In this document: positions 25,337-34,752 of the stretch, piece after piece
How the letters are laid out: every line of letters begins with the position of its first letter
Numbering within the stretch: position 1 is the first letter of the stretch
Assembly (NCBI GenBank): GCA_905234765.1
Contig: CAJOIF010000005.1
Location: forward strand, 1 to 64,000
Length of the DNA stretch: 64,000 bases
Direction of reading: 5' to 3'
Origin: an uncultured Bacteroidales bacterium
Lineage (GTDB): Bacteria > Bacteroidota > Bacteroidia > Bacteroidales > F082
Notes under the pieces: model-generated
The model's database searches: none
What the model was told of the DNA's origin: nothing
The model's input: only the letters and a program-made list of their open reading frames with translations
Position numbers and translations under genes: made by a program

Positions 25337-27652
25337 TTATTGCACCACAATCTTCCTAATCAGTTCCACCCCGTCTTCGTCCACACAACGAAGTTGATAC
25401 GTGCCTTTTTCCACGTCGATGGGCATCTGATGGTTGAGGCGCGTTTGACCCAAAAACGTGTCATTCAAAGTCCAGAAGATGGTCTTCTGCGGATTTCGGT
25501 GCGCAATTTCAAAAATCACCTGCTGGCGGTCGCCGCGGATGCCAATGGGAATCGTCACCTTGGCATCGCTCTTGGGATAGACGAAAGCCATTACCTCATC
25601 GGGATGGGCGGTGCCGCAGCCTGGATAGAAGGCTGGCAGGGGACGGAACAGCGGTGAGTGCTTCTTGTAAAACCACTCCATCACAGGCGGCAAGACATAA
25701 AACACGTCATAACATTTTTGGTCGACTGGATAGCAGTCAGGTCGCACCTGATACTGGCGCGACTCATCCAAAAACACTTTTTTGTGATAGGGGCACACGC
25801 CCGTCTGGTTTTCCACATTGCAGACACGTATCTTCTTCGTATGCTGGCAATACTCCGACTTGGGATAACCCGACTCAGCGCAGACCTCAATTTCCATGCT
25901 TTCCGAAGTGTTGGCGGGATAGCGGTAGCTGTCGTTCAATTTGCCGACCACATCAAACAATATCGGTGCCGCCACGCCAACACCCGTCAGTCCAGGTCGG
26001 CCCTCGCCATCGGAGTTGCCCGCCCAAACACCCACCACATAACGGTCGGTGAGACCCACCGCCCAAGCATCCTTGAAACCAAAGCTGGTGCCTGTCTTCC
26101 ACGCCACCTGCGCCGAAGACGAGAAGCCGCCCCACCCTATCTGGTTCACAGGTCTGGTCAAGCCGAGCATCACATGGAAAGTTTCAGCGATGGCTTCAGC
26201 AGAAAACGGCGACTCTTTATCATCGATTTTGGCGTTGTAGTTCTCGTTCACATGAACGGCCAACTTGCGCCCCATCTTGGCATAGGCATTGGTAATATCG
26301 TAAAGCGAAGCCTCGGCCCCACCCACGATAAGCGACAGGCCGTAATGCTCCGCATCGAAAACAATGCCTTTCAGTGGTAACTGCTTCAGCAAGCTATGGA
26401 ATCTTGGTTGGCCATATTCGCGCAAAAGGTGGACAAACGGCGCGTTCAGCGAGTTCTGCAAAGCCTTGTCGGCATTCACCGCGCCCCAATATTCGCCGCT
26501 GTAGTTCTTCGGCGTGAAGCCCGAAAGACTCATCGGAATGTCAGGCAAGACCATCTCGGGCAACAAGGTACCTTCGCCAAGCATGGCGGCAAAAAGGAAA
26601 GGCTTCAAAATGCTGCCTGTGGAGCGTTGCGCCTTCACCATGTCGACCATAGCGGCATCGGAGGCGTTTCTGTTGTTGCCGACGTAGGCGATGATTTCAT
26701 CATTCAGGTAATCAACAATATACACGGCGGCATTGTCGATGTTGTTCATCACATTGGCCTCATGGTGGCGGTTCATGATGTCCATCACGGACTGCTGCAA
26801 ATGGTAGTCAAGGGTTGATGCGATTTGTTCCCCGTGGTGTTGTTTGTCTTGGTCGCTGAGGTAATGATACGCCAGCATGGGCATCTCGAAAGGCTTATCT
26901 GGAATGTTCTCCATCATGGCCAGTTCGCAGTCCTCGTCGGAGAGTTCAGGGATATGGAAACGATTCGGAATGAAGGTTTTGGAATGTGGTAGGCGTTGCA
27001 GTAACTCATTGCGTTTCTGTTGCAATCGCTCACGGGAGCGGCCAGGGTGTATCAATGCTGGTGCGTTGGGTAGCACTGCAAGAGTAGCCGCTTCAGCCCA
27101 CGAGAGGTCATCGGGCGTAGTGTGGAAATATCGCCATGCCGCCGCGTCGATGCCGACCACATTGCCCCCGAAAGGTGCGTTGGCGGCATACATATTGAGG
27201 ATAGACCTCTTGGAATAGTGCAGTTCCAACCGCATGGCCAAAATGACCTCCCAAAGCTTCTCGGCATACGTCCGAGGCGGATTATCTCGCGACATTCGCA
27301 CGACCTGCATCGAAATGGTACTCCCCCCTCGGACCACTTCCCCTGCCTTCACGTTCTCGATGAACGACTTCACGAACGCCACGGGATTAAAGCCTGGATG
27401 AAAAAAGAAATAGCGGTCTTCGTATTCCAACAGGCAGGCAATGTACTTTGGAGAATATTCGTTGGTGGCGGGGAAACGCCATTGGCCGTCGTCAGCGATT
27501 TTCGCACCGAGCAGTTCGCCGTTTCGCGCGGTCAATACTGTGGAATAAGGCTTGTCGAAACGCGGGGCGGGGATGCATAGGAAGGCTATGAAAAAGCCCG
27601 CAAGAACGATGAGGGCGATTTTCGCTTTTCTATGTCTTGCGAGCCATTTCAT
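25337..27652 (-). CDS. pbpC: Penicillin-binding protein 1C
   Basis: A 771-residue bifunctional peptidoglycan synthase. An N-terminal membrane anchor (about 10-28) is followed by the GT51 glycosyltransferase domain with EDRYFFFHPGF and RGGSTISMQVVR, the transpeptidase domain with serine motif STGSILKP and KTGTSFGFKDAW, and a C-terminal BiPBP_C beta domain. The A2M gene lies 65 bases upstream on the same strand, the conserved pbpC-A2M pairing in which A2M is thought to protect a damaged envelope and PBP1C to repair it. The last ~90 bases are duplicated at 23822. Confidence 0.95.
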   Translation of the reverse strand: MKWLARHRKAKIALIVLAGFFIAFLCIPAPRFDKPYSTVLTARNGELLGAKIADDGQWRFPATNEYSPKYIACLLEYEDRYFFFHPGFNPVAFVKSFIENVKAGEVVRGGSTISMQVVRMSRDNPPRTYAEKLWEVILAMRLELHYSKRSILNMYAANAPFGGNVVGIDAAAWRYFHTTPDDLSWAEAATLAVLPNAPALIHPGRSRERLQQKRNELLQRLPHSKTFIPNRFHIPELSDEDCELAMMENIPDKPFEMPMLAYHYLSDQDKQHHGEQIASTLDYHLQQSVMDIMNRHHEANVMNNIDNAAVYIVDYLNDEIIAYVGNNRNASDAAMVDMVKAQRSTGSILKPFLFAAMLGEGTLLPEMVLPDIPMSLSGFTPKNYSGEYWGAVNADKALQNSLNAPFVHLLREYGQPRFHSLLKQLPLKGIVFDAEHYGLSLIVGGAEASLYDITNAYAKMGRKLAVHVNENYNAKIDDKESPFSAEAIAETFHVMLGLTRPVNQIGWGGFSSSAQVAWKTGTSFGFKDAWAVGLTDRYVVGVWAGNSDGEGRPGLTGVGVAAPILFDVVGKLNDSYRYPANTSESMEIEVCAESGYPKSEYCQHTKKIRVCNVENQTGVCPYHKKVFLDESRQYQVRPDCYPVDQKCYDVFYVLPPVMEWFYKKHSPLFRPLPAFYPGCGTAHPDEVMAFVYPKSDAKVTIPIGIRGDRQQVIFEIAHRNPQKTIFWTLNDTFLGQTRLNHQMPIDVEKGTYQLRCVDEDGVELIRKIVVQ

Positions 27653-27668
27653 GGATTTGATGCTTTAA

Positions 27669-27690
27669 GGGCGGACACACAGGTCCGCCC
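27669..27690. repeat. GGGCGGAC palindrome
   Basis: GGGCGGAC and GTCCGCCC form perfect 8-bp arms with the 6-base loop ACACAG, flanked by CTACA. This matches my memory of a palindrome dispersed in many bacterial genomes. It separates A2M from pbpC and may act as an mRNA hairpin. Confidence 0.6.
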
Positions 27691-27717
27691 CTACAATGTT
27701 CATTTCATCATCAATCC

Positions 27718-30700
27718 TTACTTCACCACGCACCCGCGAGCCGGCACGTTGTAGAAAATCTCGTTGTTGTACATATCCTCGCAGCGGACGGCGGGAATCA
27801 TGTAGTTGCCCTCGTAAGTGGCGTTGGCCTTGAGAGTGAAGGTCTTCTTCGCGCCTGGCATCAAGTCGAAGTAGAAGTAGGCGCGGTCGTCGCGGAGGTC
27901 GATGTGCTTGGCACCTTCGTTGCCGGTCATCTCGCCGTTCACGCGCTCGTTGACCAGTTCCCAACCCGAAGGCAGGTAGTATGACAAAGCCAGCTCCGTG
28001 ACTTGCCACTCGCTCGGGTTGTTCACCGTAATCTGCACACGCAGGTCGGTGCCAGCGTTCAACGAAGTCAGATTGGCAGAAGCACCATTCTTATCGTAAT
28101 AGTTCACCGCCATCTTAATCAGATTGCCGTTTTCGTTCATGTCATATTCGGCGACCGATGTCTTGGTAAACAGGTTGGCAATCATTTTCTGATCAGTGTT
28201 GTTCTTGATTTCAACCGTGTTACTGCCCAGTTTCGGCGTGAAGCCAAAGCCTACCGAAGCCATATTGGTGTTCAGGGTACGGTCTTCGCCATTCAGCTTC
28301 ACTGTGGCAGAGAGGTTGGTATTGTTGACTTTCATCTTCTCGGCGTACTTGCCCAAAACAAAGAGCGAGAAAGCTGTCGTCTGCGTATCCATCCAACGGT
28401 TGGTGCTCATCATGCGGCACACCTCATTAATATTGTTCTGCACCGTCTGTTGGTCAACATCGCAAAGCATCTGCACATAGGTGTAGAAAGCGAAGTCGCG
28501 GGTGCGGGAGCCGAAGGAAGTATAATAATCGGACATCATCTTACCTTCCTCGACTACCGGCAACAGGTTCTGCGCAATGCTCGTTTTACCCGTCTGGGCA
28601 AAGGCGGCAGCAGCCAAAGCCTTGGTCAGGTCGTAGTTCATCTCAATCTCCTTGAAGCGGTTCATGGCACCCATTTCAGCTTTGCCAGCCAATGCCAGCA
28701 CGAAGAGACGGTAGGCCTGGATGGTCTCGCCTTGTTTATAGTCGGGATTGTTCTTCCATTGCTTGGCGCGATCGGCTTGATAACTCAACAAACCATCAAG
28801 GAAGTACTGCGGCACGTTGTAGCCCTGCTTGTTGGCCTCAACCAAGAAATGCAACGCGTAAATCTCGGTCCACGGGTCGGTGTAACGACCTCCCGGCCAG
28901 TTGGTCATCGAGTTGTCGGACTTTTGGTACGACTTCAGGTTGGTGATGGCCGTCTCAATATTGTTCCGCATCTCTTCCTTGTCCTTGTCGTCAAGTTGAG
29001 CGAAGTAATTCAGATAGAGTTGCGGGAAAGCCTTTGAGGTTGTCTGTTCGAGACAGCCGTGCGGATAGCCTGTCAGGTAATCGATTCGGCCAAAGAGGTC
29101 GATGGGCAGCAAGTTCGACACAGTGATGTTGCCTTGTTGCGTACCCGCCATACCATCCAAATTGAACGGCAAGCTGACCGTCTGTCCAGCCTCGATTTCT
29201 TTGGTAATCGTATTACGGCGTTCTGCGTAAGGCATACGTATCGGCATCACGGTCGACGACTCGGCGGTGTATCCATCGCCCGTCACTTTCACGTTCAGTT
29301 CGGCATTACCCAAAGTCTTGGGAATATTCACCTTGACTGCCACAATGCCCTCGCCGTTGGCGTCAATCTTCACCGAAGTGGGCAGTGCGCCAAGAGCCTC
29401 AAGGTTCTTGTTATCGAACTTCACATCCAAAGTCTTGTTCTTCATCGTGGGAGCTTGCACCTGCACCTTGAGGTTGAGTTCATCGCCAGGAGCCACCACA
29501 CGCGGGGCCGACGGATAGAGGTTAATCGGGTCAACGACTTTCATCTGCTTCTCAGCCGATCCGAAAGCCTTACCATTGCCCTTGGCTATTACCATAAAGC
29601 GCAAAGCACCAGAGCATTGCGGTACCTCAAAGCTATGGCTATTAGTCTGACCTGCCTTCAGCTCGAAAGGTCCCAAGGTGACCGCATAGGCCTTGAAGCG
29701 TTTGTCGAGGGTGATTTCCTGGTTGAGGATACCGTCACCACCGATGGCGTAGACAGAACCCAACTCGCCACTGAACGCATCCACAATAGAAGCGTAGTTG
29801 TCCCACGTGCGAACGCTCAACGCCTGTTTACTGTTGAAGTAGCCGTAAGGATTCGGGGTCTTGAAGTTGGTCAGACCCAAGATGCCTTCATCGACAACAG
29901 CCAAAGTGTAAGTCATGGCTTGTCCGGCAGCTTCACTGATCTTCACCTCAAGGTTCTTCTTCGTGTTGGCTGTTTCAGGGATTTGGATATTGGGCTGCAG
30001 TTGCAGTTTCTTGTCTTCCACCTTCACGGGAATCACGCCATAGAGACGGATAGGCAGGTCATTGACAGCATCATGCGGTTGAATCAGAGACACATAGACA
30101 TACACATTCGGAATCATCTCCTCGGTGGCAGTGATTTCCACCTTGCCTTCCTGACCGAGATCTTCTACCAACAAAGTTTGCATCACACGGTCGTTGGCCT
30201 CCACGGTCACCAAAGCCTTCGCCTGATCGTTGGCCGGGAAGGTGACGATGATCTTCTCACCCACTTGATAGCTGTCGGCAGTGGCTTTCATAGACAACTG
30301 TGCGGGAGCGCCCGAAGCGGACGAAGAATGGCCATAGCCCCAGTCGAAATTGATGACCTTAGCAAAGGTGTGACCACCCTGTCTGTCATTGACGACGAAG
30401 AGGTAACTGCCCCATTTTTCATTTGGGATATTGAAACTGACCGAGGTCGTGCCGTTGCAAGTCAAGGTACCGTTTTGCACGGGAGCCTTGTAAGTACCTG
30501 ACGCATAGCGTTGCAGCGTCCACTCATCCTCGCTCGACCACCACCAGTAAGAATCCAGCTTATACAAGGCATATTCCAACGCAACCGACGACTTGTAGGC
30601 CATACCATTCTCGCCGACCATGGCGATGTTGAACTTCCAATCCTTGCCAGTATCATAATAACTACCGTATTTTGAAACCGTTTCAGGCAGTTCCACACCT

Positions 30701-33228
30701 ACATAACGCTCATAGGGTGAGAGTTTTGAAGTGAACGAGGCGATGCTGAAGTCACCACCCTGCTCGAAGACCTTCACCGTGAAAGTGCCATTCATCATCC
30801 CAGCGGCATAGACATCTTTCAAAGGACTAAAGCCCACATTAGCCACGCCCTCCGAGTTGAGTTGACCGCTAAACAGGGAAAGCTCTTGAGGCTCAAAACT
30901 TTGCGTCTCATTGACGAAGGAATAGTTGGTAAAATTCTTAAACGAAGTCTCGCCGCCACGCAACACCACATCAACTTCGGTCTTCAGGCTATTGGCTTTC
31001 ATTCCATTGAGCCACCTCGAAATCAGATTGACATGCTCATTGTGCGAGAGACTGACTGTTTCAGGAAGGTCGAACTTGATTTCCAAACGATTGGGTTTCA
31101 CGGTCTCCACGCGGAGGTTCTTGGTGATAGTGCTGTTGCCCACCTTGAAACGAGCCGTCCAAAGACCTGTCTCGTCCGACACATTGGTCGGGACGGTGAA
31201 GCAATAGAGGTCGTTCACAGGCTTGGTGTTCACTTGTTTGGCATAAAGGCGGCCCGTAGCGTCAATCACTTCGAGAACCACTGGATAATCATTGGGAAGG
31301 CTTGATTCCATATCGTTCAGCATGAGGTTGAGTTGCAACTCGTCACCTGGACGCCACACGCCACGATTGGAGTAGGCAAAGGCGGAAACGCCTTGCTCCA
31401 CAGGCTCACCAGAAACATTGAAACGGCTGTATGACAACGCATTGCCATCATTCAACTTAATCACCGATTTGCTGCCTCTCCTATCCGTTGCCACCACAAA
31501 GGCGGGCTTGTTGGCGCATTGCAACTGCACATGGCCTTTGCTGTCAACGCTGCCTTTGGAAATCTCTTGTTTTTGGAAGTTGTAAGCCGTCACCTGGGCA
31601 CTCGAAGCGGGCGTCGCGTCCGAAATCTGATAGACATATGCATCCAACACATCGTTACGGCCCATCTTGGCGGTCACGGCAAGGTCACTCACGACAATGT
31701 TCTTCTTTTCCTCCACATAGTTGTAATAGTAGAAGCCATTGGGGTCGCCCCATTCGCCGTCGTAGCGGTATTCCTTGTAATCATCGGCGTTGCCGTCCCA
31801 ATAGGAAGCTTCGCGAGCCTCGTTGTCCGTCACAGCCATCTTCATCTCGTCGGAGGCGAAAGTGTAGTCGGCGGGACCGAAGTTGAGGCTCAGTTGGTAC
31901 ATCGCACCAGGTTCCACCTTAATGTAATCGGAAAGAACGATGGGGAATGTCTTCCACTGGTTAGGATACGGATTGTCAACGGCCAAACGCACTTTCTTCT
32001 CCAAACGGCCCGCTTTGCGAACACCGTAAGTCTCGTTCAGTTCGTTGTCCTGCAAGAATGAGAGGATGTTGTCATCGAAGATTCGTACAATCCTCAAAGT
32101 CACCGAGTTAAGGCAGATGGCATCAAAATAGACAGTGGTCTCGTCCACATTGGGAATGATGACGCCTTCATCGGTCCAACGCACCTTGGGCAGCACTGCG
32201 GTAAGGTCTACCTTAAGCTCATAATCACCTTGCAGCAACATGCCGTTGGCGGCACGAATACCACTGTTCAGACCAATTTTCAGGTCGTCCAACTCGTAAC
32301 TGTAGAGTTTGCTCTTGTCGATATAAAAATCAATCCTATTGTCCTTGATGTCAGCTTTGTAGGCCATTCTTTTAGGCACCGTGACAAATCCTGTAAGGTT
32401 TTGATCCTCTTTCAGCGGTTGGCTGAAGAACACGGAAACGTGGTCGGAGCTGCGGTCCACATCGTAACCAATGGGGTAGAAAGTGTCCTTGGCATAGATA
32501 ATCAGGTCACGTTCCATCTTTGACTTGGCCTCGACCGCTTTCCCGTCCAAAGTAGCGCGAACACGATAGTCGTCATTCTTACGCTCAAAACCTTGTATCT
32601 CAAAATTATACACATTATTTCCAGCATATGTTATCTGCACAGGATGGTTGTTTCGGAAAGACTCATCGAACATCTTGATGGCCTCGTCCTGATCGACGGG
32701 AACCGCGAAAGCGATGCTGATGATATAGTTCATCGACTCGTTGGAAATGCAGATAGGATACTCGGCCACAAGACTCAGATTCTGGCGACGCACTCCGAAA
32801 CCGAACTCAAGAACCTGGTCGGGAGCCACATCCACAAACTCCGACATCTTGAAAGAACAGACATAACTTTGCTCCTTGTCGATGTTATCGTATTGGAAGC
32901 CGACAGTGTTCTCGTCGATCCAAACAGCCTTGCCTTTCAGCGACGGCGTGAAATTGAAGGCTTTGGCGGGAATCGACTCGCCATATTTCACTTTCAGGCT
33001 TTCAGGATTGCTGAAACGCACCACAATGGGCTCGCCAGCGATGATGGCACCAGAAGTGTAGCTGTCCAAAAAGGACAACAACGCTTCATCCAAAGGGCGG
33101 ATACGCTCCACAAGCACGTTCGACCCAACTGTCCCCTTCTTACCGCAAGAGGGGGCGAAGGCCAGCAGCAACATCGCGAAAATCAAGCAGATGCCACTGA
33201 TTGTTTTCATTTTTAACTTTGTATTCAT
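27718..33228 (-). CDS. Bacterial alpha-2-macroglobulin lipoprotein
   Basis: An 1836-residue protein with a lipoprotein signal (LLLAFAPSC near residue 28). It has many MG (macroglobulin) beta domains, a bait-region segment, and a thioester domain with motif GCLEQTTS (CxEQ) near residue 1390, so the reactive thioester is kept. Bacterial A2M traps host or competitor proteases in the periplasm. The pairing with pbpC downstream supports the assignment. A -7 box TATTTTTG lies at 33260-33267. An alternative start is 18 bases inside. Confidence 0.95.
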   Translation of the reverse strand: MNTKLKMKTISGICLIFAMLLLAFAPSCGKKGTVGSNVLVERIRPLDEALLSFLDSYTSGAIIAGEPIVVRFSNPESLKVKYGESIPAKAFNFTPSLKGKAVWIDENTVGFQYDNIDKEQSYVCSFKMSEFVDVAPDQVLEFGFGVRRQNLSLVAEYPICISNESMNYIISIAFAVPVDQDEAIKMFDESFRNNHPVQITYAGNNVYNFEIQGFERKNDDYRVRATLDGKAVEAKSKMERDLIIYAKDTFYPIGYDVDRSSDHVSVFFSQPLKEDQNLTGFVTVPKRMAYKADIKDNRIDFYIDKSKLYSYELDDLKIGLNSGIRAANGMLLQGDYELKVDLTAVLPKVRWTDEGVIIPNVDETTVYFDAICLNSVTLRIVRIFDDNILSFLQDNELNETYGVRKAGRLEKKVRLAVDNPYPNQWKTFPIVLSDYIKVEPGAMYQLSLNFGPADYTFASDEMKMAVTDNEAREASYWDGNADDYKEYRYDGEWGDPNGFYYYNYVEEKKNIVVSDLAVTAKMGRNDVLDAYVYQISDATPASSAQVTAYNFQKQEISKGSVDSKGHVQLQCANKPAFVVATDRRGSKSVIKLNDGNALSYSRFNVSGEPVEQGVSAFAYSNRGVWRPGDELQLNLMLNDMESSLPNDYPVVLEVIDATGRLYAKQVNTKPVNDLYCFTVPTNVSDETGLWTARFKVGNSTITKNLRVETVKPNRLEIKFDLPETVSLSHNEHVNLISRWLNGMKANSLKTEVDVVLRGGETSFKNFTNYSFVNETQSFEPQELSLFSGQLNSEGVANVGFSPLKDVYAAGMMNGTFTVKVFEQGGDFSIASFTSKLSPYERYVGVELPETVSKYGSYYDTGKDWKFNIAMVGENGMAYKSSVALEYALYKLDSYWWWSSEDEWTLQRYASGTYKAPVQNGTLTCNGTTSVSFNIPNEKWGSYLFVVNDRQGGHTFAKVINFDWGYGHSSSASGAPAQLSMKATADSYQVGEKIIVTFPANDQAKALVTVEANDRVMQTLLVEDLGQEGKVEITATEEMIPNVYVYVSLIQPHDAVNDLPIRLYGVIPVKVEDKKLQLQPNIQIPETANTKKNLEVKISEAAGQAMTYTLAVVDEGILGLTNFKTPNPYGYFNSKQALSVRTWDNYASIVDAFSGELGSVYAIGGDGILNQEITLDKRFKAYAVTLGPFELKAGQTNSHSFEVPQCSGALRFMVIAKGNGKAFGSAEKQMKVVDPINLYPSAPRVVAPGDELNLKVQVQAPTMKNKTLDVKFDNKNLEALGALPTSVKIDANGEGIVAVKVNIPKTLGNAELNVKVTGDGYTAESSTVMPIRMPYAERRNTITKEIEAGQTVSLPFNLDGMAGTQQGNITVSNLLPIDLFGRIDYLTGYPHGCLEQTTSKAFPQLYLNYFAQLDDKDKEEMRNNIETAITNLKSYQKSDNSMTNWPGGRYTDPWTEIYALHFLVEANKQGYNVPQYFLDGLLSYQADRAKQWKNNPDYKQGETIQAYRLFVLALAGKAEMGAMNRFKEIEMNYDLTKALAAAAFAQTGKTSIAQNLLPVVEEGKMMSDYYTSFGSRTRDFAFYTYVQMLCDVDQQTVQNNINEVCRMMSTNRWMDTQTTAFSLFVLGKYAEKMKVNNTNLSATVKLNGEDRTLNTNMASVGFGFTPKLGSNTVEIKNNTDQKMIANLFTKTSVAEYDMNENGNLIKMAVNYYDKNGASANLTSLNAGTDLRVQITVNNPSEWQVTELALSYYLPSGWELVNERVNGEMTGNEGAKHIDLRDDRAYFYFDLMPGAKKTFTLKANATYEGNYMIPAVRCEDMYNNEIFYNVPARGCVVK

Positions 33229-33259
33229 ATCTGAAAATTTTTGAATTGTTTCGAAAGGA

Positions 33260-33267
33260 CAAAAATA
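33260..33267 (-). promoter_or_regulatory. Predicted -7 box for A2M-pbpC
   Basis: TATTTTTG on the minus strand, 31 bases before the A2M ATG. An imperfect inverted repeat (GAATTGTTTC and GAAACAATTC) surrounds it and could be an operator. Confidence 0.45.
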
Positions 33268-33346
33268 GGAAACAATTCAAAACAAAAAAGACATTTTTCG
33301 AAGAAAAACGCCTTTTTTGCTTTTTTTGTGAAAAGACAGCATCGAT

Positions 33347-34024
33347 TCAATACTTCGCCTTGAAAGTCATCCCGAAATAGAATCGGTCTACAGGCTCCTT
33401 CACCTGTATGTCGTTGTCCATGCGGGCGAAAACCAGCAGGGAATAATGCCGTGAAAGGCGATAGTCTACGGCAAGCACTGTTCGGATGTTGTCGATACCA
33501 TTCTTCTTCGGGTCGTTGGTAAGCCAAAACAGCTCTGTCGAAAGACTGTACTTGAAACGACTGTTGGGGTATTGATAAGTGACTTTCAATCGGTTACGCC
33601 AATACAATCTCGGATTGACACGATGCTCGCCTGTACTTTCGTCGAAAAAGGTACCCATCAACTTGCTGCGCCCCTGAAACTTGAAACGGCGATAATCCTC
33701 AGTGTATGTCACCAGCAAGCCCAATCGGCCTCGGTTTTCATAATAGTCCCTATCGTTGTGGCGACGGATGTAATCAGCAGTGACACCAATGTTCATGCGG
33801 TTGTGCAGGCAGGTATAGTCGACTCCCACCGAGTTGAGCCAACGATCGAACTGGGTGCAGTTGTGGTCGAAGCGCAACTCCTCCTCCACCGACAGACCGA
33901 AGGAACCTCCCAGTCCCGTCGAGAGCTCCGAAGAAGCGATGCCTCCTATGTCGGTGGTGCGCTCGCTTTGAGCGAAAGTCGCCACCGAAATCGTCATCAA
34001 CGCTATGAACAACAACTTTTTCAC
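33347..34024 (-). CDS. DUF2490-type outer-membrane protein
   Basis: A 225-residue protein with a signal peptide (MKKLLFIALMTISVATFAQ) and alternating beta strands typical of a small barrel (LSVEEELRFDHNC, YLRRHNDRDYYENRGRLG-like segments, LSTELFWLTND, RFYFGMTFKAKY with an aromatic C terminus). It starts with GTG, sharing one base with the stop of the DUF4956 gene (TAGTG). It is the last gene of the VTC/DUF4956 operon. Function unknown. Confidence 0.75.
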   Translation of the reverse strand: MKKLLFIALMTISVATFAQSERTTDIGGIASSELSTGLGGSFGLSVEEELRFDHNCTQFDRWLNSVGVDYTCLHNRMNIGVTADYIRRHNDRDYYENRGRLGLLVTYTEDYRRFKFQGRSKLMGTFFDESTGEHRVNPRLYWRNRLKVTYQYPNSRFKYSLSTELFWLTNDPKKNGIDNIRTVLAVDYRLSRHYSLLVFARMDNDIQVKEPVDRFYFGMTFKAKY

Positions 34025-34752
34025 TATTCGTCGAAGTTCTTCAACTTGGTTATCGTGTCAATCGTGTTCACCTCGCCGTCGATAGGCGTGTAATACACCT
34101 TCACGAAGGCCACATCACGCAGGTAGTCGATATGCCCTACCTCCACCTTGCTGATATCCAAACCTGTGCGCTCAATCAGGTCAGCCTTCAGATCTTCCTC
34201 CTTGCCATGTTTGGTGTTCTCGATGCGGTCGTAAAGGATGATCTTTGTCGCCGTGTGTTTCAGAATCTTGGTGCCGTCAAGGACCCATACCGCCAACACC
34301 GTCAGCAAGTTGACCATAATGAGTTCCAGATAACTCGTCGAAAGTGCCATGCCGTTGACGATGCTCAAGCCCATCACCACAAAAAGATACGTCATCTCAC
34401 GGATTTTGATGGTCTCCGTTCGGTATCGAATCATGCCGAAGATGGCAAACAAGCCCAAAGCGTAGGCGATGTTCATCTTCATGTTCTCCATCAGCGAGAT
34501 GATGAGGAAGATGACCACAGCGAACATGATGAAGGTAAAGTAATAATCCTTGCGGTTGGCCTTTTTGTAGTAGAAGCAATGGATGATGACCCAACAAACG
34601 AGGAAATTAAAGACGAAACGGATCAGCATCGTCCAAAGGCTCTGGGCGTCGAAGAGCGGTACACCGAGGAAATCCATTGAGGTGGCGCCACCGCCAAATT
34701 CACGGGCAATGTCAGGGTCGTAGTCCTGCAGGTTGATTTGTAGTAGGTTCAT
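34024..34752 (-). CDS. DUF4956 membrane protein
   Basis: A 242-residue inner-membrane protein with about four helices (roughly 40-65, 75-90, 92-105, 120-150) and a soluble C-terminal domain (about 165-242). DUF4956 proteins are found next to VTC-domain proteins in many bacteria, as here. The start at 34752 lies inside the end of the VTC gene; the 41-base overlap comes from an extension of that upstream frame and not from this gene. Function is unestablished. Confidence 0.83.
   Translation of the reverse strand: MNLLQINLQDYDPDIAREFGGGATSMDFLGVPLFDAQSLWTMLIRFVFNFLVCWVIIHCFYYKKANRKDYYFTFIMFAVVIFLIISLMENMKMNIAYALGLFAIFGMIRYRTETIKIREMTYLFVVMGLSIVNGMALSTSYLELIMVNLLTVLAVWVLDGTKILKHTATKIILYDRIENTKHGKEEDLKADLIERTGLDISKVEVGHIDYLRDVAFVKVYYTPIDGEVNTIDTITKLKNFDE

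Noticed and set aside
25337..25420. T9SS sorting tail on PBP1C
   Set aside because: GTYQL...RKIVVQ looks a little like a type A tail, but it is the end of the BiPBP_C domain and PBP1C is an inner-membrane protein.
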